Notes: generated by a model from the letters alone, not told the origin. A DNA stretch of 64,000 bases from CAWBLP01 sp963789495 (GCA_963789495.1 CAWBLP010000022.1:167866-231865); one strand, 5' to 3'. Shown: positions 1 to 8,522, counted from the first letter of the stretch. Translations and numbers: made by a program.

Positions 1-133
1 ACTCGGAACCAGGCTGGAAGTCGATTCGGTGGAATTCTGGTTCATGATGCAGATCGCCATGCTGTGCGGGTTTGCCACCGCCTATCCGGTGAACTGGTGG
101 TTGATCCGCAGCGGTATCAAGGAACGCATGTAA
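1..133 (+). CDS. DUF4396-type membrane protein, C-terminal fragment
   Basis: Only the last 43 codons are in the window, read in the frame beginning at base 2 and ending at TAA 131-133. The peptide runs from a polar stretch into FWFMMQIAMLCGFATAYPVN and then NWWLIRSGIKERM, a hydrophobic helix followed by a basic tail. From memory this is the C-terminus of DUF4396 proteins, integral membrane proteins of unknown role often near copper or cytochrome genes. The start and most of the gene lie outside the window, so the family call rests on this tail alone. Confidence 0.6.
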   Translation, partial: LGTRLEVDSVEFWFMMQIAMLCGFATAYPVNWWLIRSGIKERM

Positions 134-147
134 CCGGCCGCAGCCCC

Positions 148-227
148 GGTCAGCCGAGCATTGGGTCAACCGAACATTGGTTTATCCGAACATTTCGGCA
201 GCCGAATACCAGGTCAGCCGAACATCC
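148..227. repeat. 16-bp degenerate tandem repeat, 5 units
   Basis: Units begin near 148, 164, 180, 197 and 212; the clearest copies read GGTCAGCCGAGCATTG, GGTCAACCGAACATTG and GGTCAGCCGAACATCC. The stop codon of the CheZ-like gene (214-216, minus strand) lies inside the last unit. Read on the minus strand, several units repeat the gene's final Met-Phe-Gly plus a stop, so the array looks like a tandem copy of the gene's own 3' tip. It fills the space between two convergent genes. Confidence 0.8.
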
Positions 228-801
228 GATCGACATCGTCCTGGCCAAGGTCTGGCCCGGCCGGCGTCGCCTCCGGTTCGCGGGGGACAGCCTGCGTCTG
301 TGCCTCCTCCGGCATGCCCGCCAAGGTGCCGAGCATGCTTTCCACCTGCTGCAAATGCTCGATGGCGCGACGGACACGCTGGCCGGTGAGGTCCTGAAAC
401 GTGCAGGCCTCGAAGATGGCGTTCACCCGCTCGGAGACAGCCTCGACTGAGCGCGGATCGCTGCCGGCATGCAGCCAGTCGCCGATCGCCTCCGCCGCCT
501 CCATGATGCGATTGGCCGCCGCTTCCGTGGTCTGCACCACGGCTTCCAGCTCCAGTCCGCTGTTGCGGGCGGAGGCAACCGGCGCCGCCACCAGCTTACC
601 GATCTGCTCGTGGATGCGGGTAAGCTGTCCCGTCAGGTTGGTCTCGCTGAAATCCATCAGCTGAACGGTGGCATGGATTTCCGCGCTGAGTTCCGCGATC
701 CGGCGATCCACGAAGCGTCTGAGCTCGTCGAAGGCAACACCAATCTCAGCCCGGACGGACGCACGCACGCGCTTATCCAGATCCGCATCTGTCTCGGCCA
801 C
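214..801 (-). CDS. cheZ: CheZ-family protein phosphatase
   Basis: The 195-residue protein is almost entirely helical and carries the CheZ signature FQDLTGQR at residues 135-142. Asp137 and Gln141 correspond to the catalytic Asp143 and Gln147 of E. coli CheZ, which dephosphorylates CheY-P. A proline/acidic linker (about 160-185) leads to a short C-terminal peptide, GQDDVDRMFG, resembling the CheY-docking helix of CheZ. Length is close to the usual 200-215 residues. No other chemotaxis gene is visible here, so the response-regulator partner is unknown. The stop codon lies within a 16-bp tandem repeat. Confidence 0.82.
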   Translation of the reverse strand: MAETDADLDKRVRASVRAEIGVAFDELRRFVDRRIAELSAEIHATVQLMDFSETNLTGQLTRIHEQIGKLVAAPVASARNSGLELEAVVQTTEAAANRIMEAAEAIGDWLHAGSDPRSVEAVSERVNAIFEACTFQDLTGQRVRRAIEHLQQVESMLGTLAGMPEEAQTQAVPREPEATPAGPDLGQDDVDRMFG

Positions 802-924
802 GATCGTACCGCCTCCGTATCCGCCGGTGCCGCACCGCGTGCCGAAAGGTCCGTCGCCGTGGCGAGGAATGCCATGGCGGCGTCAGGGGCAATCGGGCAA
901 CCGTCCCACTCTGAGCGGGTGTCG

Positions 925-1698
925 TTAAGGCCGGGTAAAGTCCGGCGCGTCGCGCCGCAGTCTCGCGGCAATCGCCGCCGCGTTCGGCTGGCCGATGGCG
1001 TCCAGCGCCTGCAGCACCGTGTCACGCAGTCCCGGCTGCGCCCGCGCGACACGTGCCAGCAGCACCGCCTCATCCGCCCCGGCGAGCGGCACGATCGCGG
1101 CGATGATCGCCGGCGACGGGGCGGTGAGCAGCAGGCGCAGCAGGGCCGGGCGCGCTTCCGATCGCCCCAGCCGTCCCAAGGCGCAGGCCGCTGCCTCGGA
1201 GACCGGCGGGTTGAGGTCGCCCAGCAGGTCGATCAGCAGCGCCACCACCTCACCGCCGGAGCGGGCGCAGTGGCAGGCGGCGACCCGCATCGTCGGATCG
1301 CAGTGGCGCATTCCGTCCAGCAGCAGTCGGGTCGGGACACGGATGCCGAGATGGGCAGCGGCATCCAGGGCATCGCGCCGGCCCGGCCCGTTCACCACGC
1401 CATCGGCCAGGATCCGGCTCAGCGCAGCCGCTGCCGCACTGCCGCCGATCGCGGCCAGCGCCCGCAGCGCCGCCTGCTGGTCGCGCAGGACTTGCCGCAA
1501 TCCGAACCCCTTGTAGCGACGGCACAGCGCCTCCAGCAGCGGCACCGCCGCCTGCAACCGCCGATGCCCGACCGCCTGCGCCAGCAGCGTCGCATCCGCC
1601 GGACGCGCGTTCGGCAACGCCGCGAGCAGGGCTGCATCGTCCATTCCGGCCGAATCGAGCGGGTCCGGTACAGGCAGATGGCGGCGCGGCTTGCTCAT
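925..1698 (-). CDS. HEAT-repeat protein
   Basis: From ATG at 1698 the product is 257 residues, rich in Ala and Leu, made of repeated helical pairs of HEAT/PBS-lyase type (for example AACHCARSGGEVVALLIDLL and EAAACALGRLGRSEARPALL). Such repeats form a solenoid for protein binding; no catalytic motif is seen. It lies 105 bp downstream of rodA on the same strand and could be cotranscribed with the elongasome genes. No good ribosome binding site precedes 1698, and the frame stays open upstream, so the start is uncertain. The specific function is not recognised. Confidence 0.7.
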   Translation of the reverse strand: MSKPRRHLPVPDPLDSAGMDDAALLAALPNARPADATLLAQAVGHRRLQAAVPLLEALCRRYKGFGLRQVLRDQQAALRALAAIGGSAAAAALSRILADGVVNGPGRRDALDAAAHLGIRVPTRLLLDGMRHCDPTMRVAACHCARSGGEVVALLIDLLGDLNPPVSEAAACALGRLGRSEARPALLRLLLTAPSPAIIAAIVPLAGADEAVLLARVARAQPGLRDTVLQALDAIGQPNAAAIAARLRRDAPDFTRP

Positions 1699-1802
1699 GG
1701 AGGAACTCAACCGACGCGAACAGGTCACCTTGCCTCTGCTCCATGGCACGATGATGCCGCGACGGCCGGCGCGATCAACCCTGCAGACCGGCGCGACCCA
1801 GG

Positions 1803-2945
1803 TCAGCGCGCCTGGTGCGGCTCGCCGAATTCGGCATCGCGGTGCACATGCACCGACATCAGCACGCCGAAGCCCAGCATGACGGTGATCATCGCCGAAC
1901 CGCCATGCGAGACCAGCGGCAGCGGCACGCCGCCGACCGGAATGGCGCCCATCACCATGGCGATGTTGACGAACACATACAGGAAGAAATTGCAGGCGAT
2001 GCCCAGTGCGACCAGCCGGCCGAACTGGTGGCGGCAGCGCAGCGCGATCAGCATCCCGCCCAGCACGATCAGGCACAGCAATCCCATCACGACCAGCCCA
2101 CCGACCAGGCCGAACTCCTCGCCGATCAGGGTGAAGATGAAGTCGGTCTGCTTCTCCGGCAGGAAGTCCAGATGTGCCTGGGTGCCTTGCATGAACCCCT
2201 TGCCCCACATGCCGCCGGAGCCGAGGGCGATCTTTGACTGGATGATGTTGTAGCCGGCGCCGAGCGGGTCGCTCTCGGGATGCAGGAAGGTCTCGATGCG
2301 GGCGCGCTGGTAATCGTGCATATGGCTGTAGGCGATCCGCGCGACCAGCGGCACGGGCAGCGCGACCAGAGCGAATTTCCACCAGCGCACGCCGGCGGCG
2401 AAGAAGACCGATGCGCCGAGCATGGCGGTGATCACCGCGGTGCCGAGGTTCGGCTCCTTCAGGATCAGCACCACCGGAACCAGTGTGGCGATCATCGGCG
2501 GGATCAGGAACAACGGATTGCCCATCCGTTCCCAGGACGCGCGATGGAACCAGGAGGCCAGCGCCACGACGAGCGCGATCTTCATCAGTTCCGATGGTTG
2601 CAGCTGCAGACCACCGATATCGATCCAGCGCTGCGCGCCTTTGCCGACATGACCGAATCGCGCCACCAGCAGCAGCAGGACCAGACCGACGCCGTAGAGC
2701 GGCCAGGCCAGGCGCTGGATCAGCCGGATGTCGATCATGGCGATGCCGATCATCAGCACCAGGCCGACGGCGAAGCGCATCACATGGCGCGTTGCATACG
2801 GCTCCGGCGATCCGCCGGCGGCACTGTACAGCGCCACGTAGCCGACGCCGGCGAGCGCGCAGAGCAGCATCACGTAAAGCCAATTGATCTGCAGGACCTT
2901 GCCGGTGAGGTTGAACGACCGTTCCCGCCAGAGACGCCGCTCCAT
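1803..2945 (-). CDS. rodA: Rod-shape SEDS glycosyltransferase RodA
   Basis: The 380-residue polytopic protein of the SEDS family polymerises glycan strands from lipid II during lateral wall growth, working with PBP2. Family landmarks are visible: an internal ADxIDIRxxQR-like segment after the second helix, GAQRWIDIGGLQLQPSELMK, a large loop with ARIETFLHPESDPLGAGYN and QGTQAHLDFLPEKQTDFIF, and near the end PLPLVSHGGSAM. I chose ATG 2945 because AGGGAG sits 9 nt upstream and RodA homologues begin here. The frame stays open another 57 codons through a 33-bp tandem repeat, which would add 11-residue repeats if an upstream start were used. Last gene of mreBCD-mrdA-rodA. Confidence 0.95.
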   Translation of the reverse strand: MERRLWRERSFNLTGKVLQINWLYVMLLCALAGVGYVALYSAAGGSPEPYATRHVMRFAVGLVLMIGIAMIDIRLIQRLAWPLYGVGLVLLLLVARFGHVGKGAQRWIDIGGLQLQPSELMKIALVVALASWFHRASWERMGNPLFLIPPMIATLVPVVLILKEPNLGTAVITAMLGASVFFAAGVRWWKFALVALPVPLVARIAYSHMHDYQRARIETFLHPESDPLGAGYNIIQSKIALGSGGMWGKGFMQGTQAHLDFLPEKQTDFIFTLIGEEFGLVGGLVVMGLLCLIVLGGMLIALRCRHQFGRLVALGIACNFFLYVFVNIAMVMGAIPVGGVPLPLVSHGGSAMITVMLGFGVLMSVHVHRDAEFGEPHQAR

Positions 2946-2975
2946 CACAGGCGACTCCCTGTCGGGCGGGAAGGC

Positions 2976-3107
2976 GAGGTCGTCAGCCGCCCCGGCGGGT
3001 CCGGGGGCGATGTCGTTACCAGCCCAGTCGTGCCGGGCGCCGATGTCATGCCCCACCCCATCGTGCTGAGCGGTGATGTCACGCCGCACCTCGTCGTGCC
3101 ACCCGCT
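2976..3107. repeat. 33-bp imperfect tandem repeat, 4 units
   Basis: Four consecutive 33-bp units start at 2976, 3009, 3042 and 3075, each beginning GA(T/G)GTC and most containing a TCGTGC core near position 20. The array fills the mrdA-rodA intergenic space. Because 33 is a multiple of three, both strands remain open through it; on the minus strand it reads as 11-residue repeats fused in frame ahead of rodA. Confidence 0.85.
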
Positions 3108-3126
3108 GCCACCCAACCCAGCCCGG

Positions 3127-4989
3127 TCATTTCGCCTCCGCCACCCGAGCTGCCGGCGGTTCGGTACGGTTCACCGGGTCGCGCTGCAGCACGTCCATCA
3201 TGATGTCGCGGGCGATCGGGCCGGCGGTGGCGGCGCCGGCATTACCGTGCTCCACCACCACGGACAGCGCATAGCGCGGGGCATCGTAGGGGGCATAGGC
3301 GACGAACAATGCGTGCGGCCGGTATTCCCAGGGCAGCTTCTCGCTGTCGAATTTGCCGCTCTCGCGCAGCTCCCGCGACACGCGGCGTACCTGGGCGGAG
3401 CCGGTCTTGCCGGCCATCTGCCAGCGCGGGTCGGGCAGCCTGGCCACCGGCGCGGTGCCACCCTGCTCGTTCACCACCGCCCACATGCCCTCGCGGACGA
3501 TGCGCAGCTCTTTGTCCGATACGGCCAGCACCGGCCAGTCCTCGGCATGCCCGCCGGGCCGCAAGGTGCCCGCCTCCCGCCGCGTCAGATGCGGCTGCAC
3601 GACACGGCCGGACGCCAGGCGCGCGGCATAGGTGGCAAGCTGCAGCGGCGTCACCTGGATGAACCCCTGGCCGATGCCGGTCACGATCGTGTCGCCGATA
3701 TTCCAGGCATGGCCGCGCGACGTCCGCCATTCCCGCGTTGGAATCAGGCCGGTGCGCTGGCCCGGCAGATCGAGCTCCAACTCCGTGCCCATGCCGAAAC
3801 GGTTGGCGACAACAGCGATGCGGTCGATGCCGGTGCGCCGTGCGACCTCGTAGAAATACACGTCGCAGCTGTTCTTCAGTCCGCCCCGCATGTCGAGCGA
3901 GCCATGCCCGCCGCGCCGCCAGCAATGGAACCGTGTATCTCCCAGATCGAGATAGCCGGGGCAGAAGACCCGATCGCTCGGCGTGACCGTTCGTGCCTCC
4001 AGCCCGGCGACCGCGACCGCCATCTTGAACGTCGAACCCGGCGCGTACAGCCCATGCGTCGCCTTGTTGATCAGCGGCGTGCGGCGATCCTTGGTCCACT
4101 CGTTCCACTGCGCCTGCGACACGCCGGAATTGAACAGGCCGGGATCGAAGGACGGGTTGGTGGCCATCGCCAGCACTTCGCCGTTGCGGCAGTCCAGCAC
4201 CACCGCACTGGCACTTTCTTCGCCCAGTCGCGTCAGCACCGATTGCTGCAGTCCGGCATCAATGGTCAGCCCGATCTCCTCGCCCGGCACGCCCTCCTGG
4301 CGGTCCAGCTCGCGGATCACCCGCCCGACCGCATTCACCTCCAGCTGCACCACGCCCGCGCGCCCGCGCAGCGCCTCGTCATGGAATTTCTCCACCCCGG
4401 CGCGGCCGACCCGGATGCCCGGCAGCGACAACAGCGGGTCGTCGTTCAGGTCGGCCTCCGTGGGGGGCGCGACATAGCCCACGACATGGGCGAGCAGGCT
4501 GCCGAACGGATAGATCCGCGTGGTGCCGACATCGACCAGGATGCCGGGCAGGTCGGGCGCGTTGACCTCGATCCGGGCCATTTCCTCCCAGGACAGGAAT
4601 TCCCGCACCGTCACCGGGATGAAGCGACGGTGGCGCCGCACCTCCCGCTCGATCCGCGCCCGCTCGTGGTCGGCCAGCGGCACGAGCTGGGAGAACGCGT
4701 CCAGCGTCGCCGGCACGTCGTCGGCTTTCTCCGCGATCAACAGGGCGCGCCAATTGGTCTGGTTGGCAGCGACCGGCACGCCGAAGCGATCGAGGATCCG
4801 CCCGCGCGGCGGCGCCACCAGGCGGGCGCTGATCCGATTGTCCTCGGCCTGCGTGGCGTAGCGTTTGCCGTTCACCACCTGCATCTGGTAGAGCCTGGCG
4901 GCCAGACCGCCCAGCAGCGCGACCTGCCCCCCCATCAGCAGCAGGGCGCGGCGGGTGAACACGCTGGTGCGGCGGGTTTCGCGCCGCAT
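3127..4989 (-). CDS. mrdA: Penicillin-binding protein 2 (elongation transpeptidase)
   Basis: At 620 residues this is full length for the class B PBP that cross-links peptidoglycan with RodA during elongation. A cytoplasmic basic tail and one transmembrane helix (about 14-32) anchor it; the pedestal domain with APPRGRILDRFG follows at 59-70. The transpeptidase domain carries all three active-site motifs: STFK 319-322 (Ser319 nucleophile), SCD 374-376 and KTG 528-530. It sits between mreD and rodA on the same strand, separated from each by a tandem repeat. The start ATG 4989 is supported by the typical basic N-terminus. Confidence 0.95.
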   Translation of the reverse strand: MRRETRRTSVFTRRALLLMGGQVALLGGLAARLYQMQVVNGKRYATQAEDNRISARLVAPPRGRILDRFGVPVAANQTNWRALLIAEKADDVPATLDAFSQLVPLADHERARIEREVRRHRRFIPVTVREFLSWEEMARIEVNAPDLPGILVDVGTTRIYPFGSLLAHVVGYVAPPTEADLNDDPLLSLPGIRVGRAGVEKFHDEALRGRAGVVQLEVNAVGRVIRELDRQEGVPGEEIGLTIDAGLQQSVLTRLGEESASAVVLDCRNGEVLAMATNPSFDPGLFNSGVSQAQWNEWTKDRRTPLINKATHGLYAPGSTFKMAVAVAGLEARTVTPSDRVFCPGYLDLGDTRFHCWRRGGHGSLDMRGGLKNSCDVYFYEVARRTGIDRIAVVANRFGMGTELELDLPGQRTGLIPTREWRTSRGHAWNIGDTIVTGIGQGFIQVTPLQLATYAARLASGRVVQPHLTRREAGTLRPGGHAEDWPVLAVSDKELRIVREGMWAVVNEQGGTAPVARLPDPRWQMAGKTGSAQVRRVSRELRESGKFDSEKLPWEYRPHALFVAYAPYDAPRYALSVVVEHGNAGAATAGPIARDIMMDVLQRDPVNRTEPPAARVAEAK

Positions 4990-5004
4990 GTCAGCGACCG
5001 TCCC

Positions 5005-5179
5005 GGGTTGGCCTAGCCCGGATTGGCCTGGCCCGGATTGGCCTGGCTTGGGTTGGCCTGGCCTGGGTTGGCCTGGCCTGGGTTGGCCTGGCCTGGGTTG
5101 GCCTGCCCTGGGTTGGCCTGGCCTGGGTTGGCCTGCCCTGGGTTGGCCTGGCCTGAGTTGGCCTGGCCTGGGTTGGGCT
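5005..5179. repeat. 15-bp minisatellite, 11-12 units
   Basis: Eleven full 15-bp units (consensus GGGTTGGCCTGGCCT) run from 5005 to 5169, followed by a partial twelfth. Central copies at 5050-5094 are identical and outer copies diverge, the usual pattern of slippage or unequal exchange. The array lies in the mreD-mrdA intergenic gap, ending 54 bp from the mreD stop and starting 16 bp from the mrdA start, so it would be part of the polycistronic transcript. Confidence 0.95.
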
Positions 5180-5232
5180 CCACCGGAGTGGCCCCGAACC
5201 GAGCGGCCCGGACCGAGTCGGCCTAGACCCGC

Positions 5233-5787
5233 TCATGCCCGGTCCGGATTGGCGATGGAGCGGTGGGCGCGGGCGAACAGGATCGCCAATGTCGGATACA
5301 GCGCGGCGCACAGCACGGCCTGCAGCGCGGCCGGGCCGGCCGGCAGCATACGCAGGCTCAGCAGCATGGTAAGCCCCCAGCCGAGCGCCGCGGCCGGGAT
5401 CGCGACGACGGCAAAGGTGAGCCAGATCATCACGAAACCTTGCCGGGCGAGCTGGCGGCGCAGCCGCACCGCCAGCCCGTGCACCAGCAGGGCGGTCAGC
5501 ACGCCGACGCCCAGCGGCAGATAGCCCAGCAGGTCCAGCAGCAGGCCGAGGGCGAACACCACCAGCGGCGGCATCGCGGCGGGACGGAACAGCGACCAGA
5601 ACCACACGCTGGACAGCGTCACCGCCGGCAGCAGCGCCGCCTGTTCGGCGATGCCGAACGGCGCCTGGCAGACCAGCATCAGCAGTATGGTGCAGCTACC
5701 CGGGAAGGCGTGGCGCGCCGCCATGTCCAGCCGCCGCCCCAGGGTGGGACGCGGCCGGATGCCAGGCCGCTCCTCGCTGCGTGCCAT
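5233..5787 (-). CDS. mreD: Rod shape-determining membrane protein MreD
   Basis: A 184-residue very hydrophobic protein with about five or six predicted transmembrane helices and a short basic N-terminus, the usual size for MreD, the inner-membrane component of the elongasome. FALGLLLDLLGYLPLGVGVL matches the conserved central segment of MreD, in which an Asp lies in a membrane helix. Its ATG overlaps the mreC stop by one base (TGATG at 5785-5789), so translational coupling is likely. A 15-bp minisatellite separates it from mrdA. Confidence 0.9.
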   Translation of the reverse strand: MARSEERPGIRPRPTLGRRLDMAARHAFPGSCTILLMLVCQAPFGIAEQAALLPAVTLSSVWFWSLFRPAAMPPLVVFALGLLLDLLGYLPLGVGVLTALLVHGLAVRLRRQLARQGFVMIWLTFAVVAIPAAALGWGLTMLLSLRMLPAGPAALQAVLCAALYPTLAILFARAHRSIANPDRA

Positions 5788-6632
5788 CAGCGCCGCCGAT
5801 CTACCGTGCGGGCGGCTTCCGGTGGCTGGATGCCGGACAGGCCGTAATCGAAGATGCGCACCACCGCCAGCCGATCCAGCCGCGCCGCGGGCACCACCTC
5901 GGGCGCGCCGGAGGTCGCGTGTCGCACCGTGCCGACCGGCAGATTGGCTGGAATGCTGTTGACCTCGGCGCTGGTGAGGATCCGCTCGCCTTCCTGCGGC
6001 GGGGATCCTTCGGGCCAGAACATCAGCCGCGGCCGCGGACCGTTGGTGCCCGCCAGGATGGCATGTGCGCCGGAGGGTTCCAGCACCACCGGAATGCGGC
6101 TGTTGAGGTCGGTGATCAGCAGCACGCGCGCGGTGCGGGTCCCCACCTCGGTAACCCGCCCGACCAGGCCTGCCTCATCGAGCACGATCTGACCCTTGCG
6201 CACGCCGTGATTGGGGCCGACTGCCACCAGCACCGCCCTGGCATAGATCCCGCCGGCATCGGCGACGACCGGCGCCGTGACATAGGATGGCGTCGGTTGC
6301 GGCAGCCAGTTCAGATTGGCCTTCAGCCGGCGGTTCTCAGCGTCCAATGCCAGCGCGATGGCCTGCCAGCGGCGCAGCTGGTCGTTCTCGCCGCGCAGGC
6401 GTTCATTGTCGGCGCGCAGCGACCACACCTCGCCCGCCTCGTGGAGATTGGCCAGCGGCCGGGCCAATACGGCGTAGATCGGCGACAGCCCGTCGGCCAG
6501 CGCCATCCGCGCCCGCTCCGCCAGCAGCGTATCCGCCTTCCCCAGCAGCATCAGGCCGAACGCCGCGGCGATCAGCACCGGAAGGGTCAGCTTCGCCAAG
6601 GCCTGGCGGGTCTGGATGGAGAGGCGGATCAT
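5787..6632 (-). CDS. mreC: Rod shape-determining protein MreC
   Basis: The 281-residue protein has one N-terminal membrane anchor (about 15-33), a coiled-coil (residues 60-105, LRADNERLRGENDQLRR) and the periplasmic beta-barrel domain. VVADAGGIYARAVLVAVGPN and EAGLVGRVTEVG are typical MreC core strands. MreC oligomerises in the periplasm and links MreB to PBP2/RodA. It follows mreB and overlaps mreD by one base. Length and domain order are normal for the family. Confidence 0.93.
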   Translation of the reverse strand: MIRLSIQTRQALAKLTLPVLIAAAFGLMLLGKADTLLAERARMALADGLSPIYAVLARPLANLHEAGEVWSLRADNERLRGENDQLRRWQAIALALDAENRRLKANLNWLPQPTPSYVTAPVVADAGGIYARAVLVAVGPNHGVRKGQIVLDEAGLVGRVTEVGTRTARVLLITDLNSRIPVVLEPSGAHAILAGTNGPRPRLMFWPEGSPPQEGERILTSAEVNSIPANLPVGTVRHATSGAPEVVPAARLDRLAVVRIFDYGLSGIQPPEAARTVDRRR

Positions 6633-6734
6633 GCCAGCCTACCTCCGGCGCCCCGCGGCAAGGCCACCCGGCCCGGCCGCATGAAACAGAATGGAAGCGC
6701 ACTCATATCGGGATCATACCCGATCAGGAGTTAC

Positions 6735-7778
6735 TCAATACATCGTTGTCAGCACATTAGACAGCCGCTTGCGCTCTTCCAGGGCGCGACCTGTGCCCAG
6801 CGCGACACACTGAAGCGGGTTTTCCGCCACCACCACGGCCAGCCCGGTTGCTTCCCGCAGAACCTGGTCCAACCGGTACAGCAGTGCGCCGCCGCCGGTC
6901 AGCACGATCCCCTTGTCCACGATGTCGGCGGCCAGCTCCGGCGGCGTGTTCTCCAGCGCCACCTTCACCGCCTCGACGATGGCGGAGACCGGCTCGCTCA
7001 GGCTCTCCGCGATCTGCCGCTGGCTCACCAGCACCTCACGCGGCACGCCGTTCATCAGATCCCGGCCGCGTACTTCGCGATAGGTGCCGTCATCGCCTTC
7101 ATTCGGCACGCTGGCCGCGCCGATATCCATCTTGATCCGCTCCGCCGAACCTTCGCCGATCAGCAGATTATGATTGCGACGGATGTAGCTGATGATGGCC
7201 TCGTCCATCTTGTCGCCGCCGACCCGCACGCTGCGCGAATAGACGATGCCGCCCAACGAGATCACCGCCACTTCCGTGGTGCCGCCGCCGATATCCACCA
7301 CCATCGATCCGGACGGCTCGGTCACCGGCAGGCCCGCGCCGATCGCTGCCGCCATCGGCTCCTCGATCAGCTGCACCTTGCGAGCGCCGGCACTTTCCGC
7401 GCTCTCCTGGATCGCCCGCCGCTCCACCGCGGTGGAACCGGACGGCACACACACGATGATCAGCGGTGACGCAAAAGCGCGGCGATTATGCACCTTGCGA
7501 ATGAAATGCTTGATCATTTCCTCCGCCACCTCGAAGTCGGCAATCACACCATCGCGCAACGGTCGACTGGCGGTAATATAGCCGGGAGTGCGGCCGAGCA
7601 TCTGCTTGGCTTCCTCGCCGACCGCGACCACCTGTTTCTTGCCGCGGACATCGGCGATTGCGACCACGCTGGGTTCAGCCAGCACGATGCCGCGGCCTTT
7701 GACGTAGACCAGCGTATTCGCGGTGCCGAGGTCGATGGCCATGTCGGCTGACATGAAACCAAGCACGCGAGAGAACAT
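6735..7778 (-). CDS. mreB: Actin-like rod-shape protein MreB
   Basis: A 347-residue actin-fold ATPase that forms membrane-bound filaments and directs lateral wall synthesis. Phosphate-1 loop IDLGTANTLVYVKGRGIVL near the N-terminus, PGYITASRPLRDGVIADFEV, phosphate-2 VVDIGGGTTEVAVISLGG and the adenosine motif GIVLTGGGALLYRLD are all present. The N-terminal MFSRVLGF is an amphipathic membrane-binding segment. It is the first gene of the leftward elongasome operon; an AAAGG element precedes the ATG. Length and motifs are complete. Confidence 0.97.
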   Translation of the reverse strand: MFSRVLGFMSADMAIDLGTANTLVYVKGRGIVLAEPSVVAIADVRGKKQVVAVGEEAKQMLGRTPGYITASRPLRDGVIADFEVAEEMIKHFIRKVHNRRAFASPLIIVCVPSGSTAVERRAIQESAESAGARKVQLIEEPMAAAIGAGLPVTEPSGSMVVDIGGGTTEVAVISLGGIVYSRSVRVGGDKMDEAIISYIRRNHNLLIGEGSAERIKMDIGAASVPNEGDDGTYREVRGRDLMNGVPREVLVSQRQIAESLSEPVSAIVEAVKVALENTPPELAADIVDKGIVLTGGGALLYRLDQVLREATGLAVVVAENPLQCVALGTGRALEERKRLSNVLTTMY

Positions 7779-7956
7779 GCGGAGGACCTTTGCAGTGCGG
7801 AGCCGGGGGCCGGACGCAGGCCGTGGGCTTTAGCCCTCGCAACGACTGTTAACAAGGGGGTGATCGGCGGCCTTGGCATCGCCCCATTTCCGCCACCCGA
7901 ACTCCCAGGAGGGTGGCAACTACTGCGTAACAGCAGCAACTGGAGGAGTTAATCGC

Positions 7957-8170
7957 ATGACCCGTACGATCGCCTGCGGACTGGCCCTTGCCATGGTGAT
8001 GAAGTCTCGCTGCCTGCGGCAGCAGCCCTGGAACACGCGCGGTAACGGGCGGACTGCTTGGCGCAGGCGCGGGCGCCGGTGTGTCGGCGATAGCCGGTGG
8101 CAGGCCAGCGACCGGGGCGGCAATCGGCGCCGGCGCCGGTGCGTTGGGCGGAGCTCTGACCGCGCCCTGA
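7957..8170 (+). pseudogene. Frameshifted glycine-zipper lipoprotein (paralogue of 8237)
   Basis: An ATG at 7957 follows a strong ribosome site (GGAGGAG) and encodes MTRTIACGLALAMV, a signal-peptide start. The lipobox LAACGSS and the glycine-zipper body, with GLLGAGAGAGVSAIAGG and GAAIGAGAGALGGALTAP, lie in a different frame ending at TGA 8168-8170. One missing base near 7993-8000 would restore an approximately 70-residue lipoprotein very like its neighbour at 8237. Either the gene is decayed or the base call is wrong. Confidence 0.7.
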
Positions 8171-8236
8171 GGCTCGGGCAGCCCCGAAATGCGCCGGACG
8201 TTGACCGCGTAATCAACATACATGGGAGTAATTCGC

Positions 8237-8485
8237 ATGCGCCGCGCAATGCCAACGTGTCTGATGCTGGTCGGCCTGGCACTGGGCCTGGCCGGGTGCG
8301 GCTATAACAGGGGCGACCGGGCCGTGTCCGGCGGCCTGATCGGAGCCGGTGGCGGCGCAGCGATCGGCGCATTGACCGGCGGCAGCCCATTGGCGGGTGC
8401 CGCGATCGGTGGTGCCGCCGGTGCGCTCGGCGGCGCATTGACCAGCGGGCGAGACGTCAACCTCGGTCGACCCGCCTGGCGTTGA
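8237..8485 (+). CDS. Small glycine-zipper lipoprotein
   Basis: The 82-residue product starts with a lipoprotein signal peptide, MRRAMPTCLMLVGLALGLAG followed by the lipidated Cys21. The mature part is a glycine zipper, with GGLIGAGGGAAIGALTGG and GAAIGGAAGALGGALTSG. Proteins of this YMGG/osmotically inducible lipoprotein type are envelope stress proteins that insert into or associate with the outer membrane. ATG 8237 was preferred to ATG 8222 because the sequence just before it matches the leader of the upstream paralogue. A perfect hairpin follows the stop. Confidence 0.75.
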   Translation: MRRAMPTCLMLVGLALGLAGCGYNRGDRAVSGGLIGAGGGAAIGALTGGSPLAGAAIGGAAGALGGALTSGRDVNLGRPAWR

Positions 8486-8492
8486 GCGTCTG

Positions 8493-8522
8493 TTCCAGGA
8501 GAGTGTCACGGCTCTCCTGGAA
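8493..8522 (+). terminator. Hairpin after the glycine-zipper gene
   Basis: A perfect 11-bp inverted repeat, TTCCAGGAGAG at 8493-8503 and CTCTCCTGGAA at 8512-8522, with an 8-nt loop, begins 7 bp after the stop codon. The downstream T-tract is weak (CCGCTTTCTCC), so intrinsic termination is probable but not strong. Confidence 0.6.

Noticed and set aside
3073..5016. Long rightward frame opposite mrdA (about 647 codons)
   Set aside because: High-GC antisense shadow of a full PBP2 gene; content is His/Arg/Gln-rich without family motifs.
5005..5179. CRISPR array
   Set aside because: Units are contiguous 15-bp copies without unique spacers, and no cas gene is near.
4991..5605. Leftward frame made of RPTQA repeats
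   Set aside because: Off-frame reading of mreD running into the 15-bp array; no start signal.
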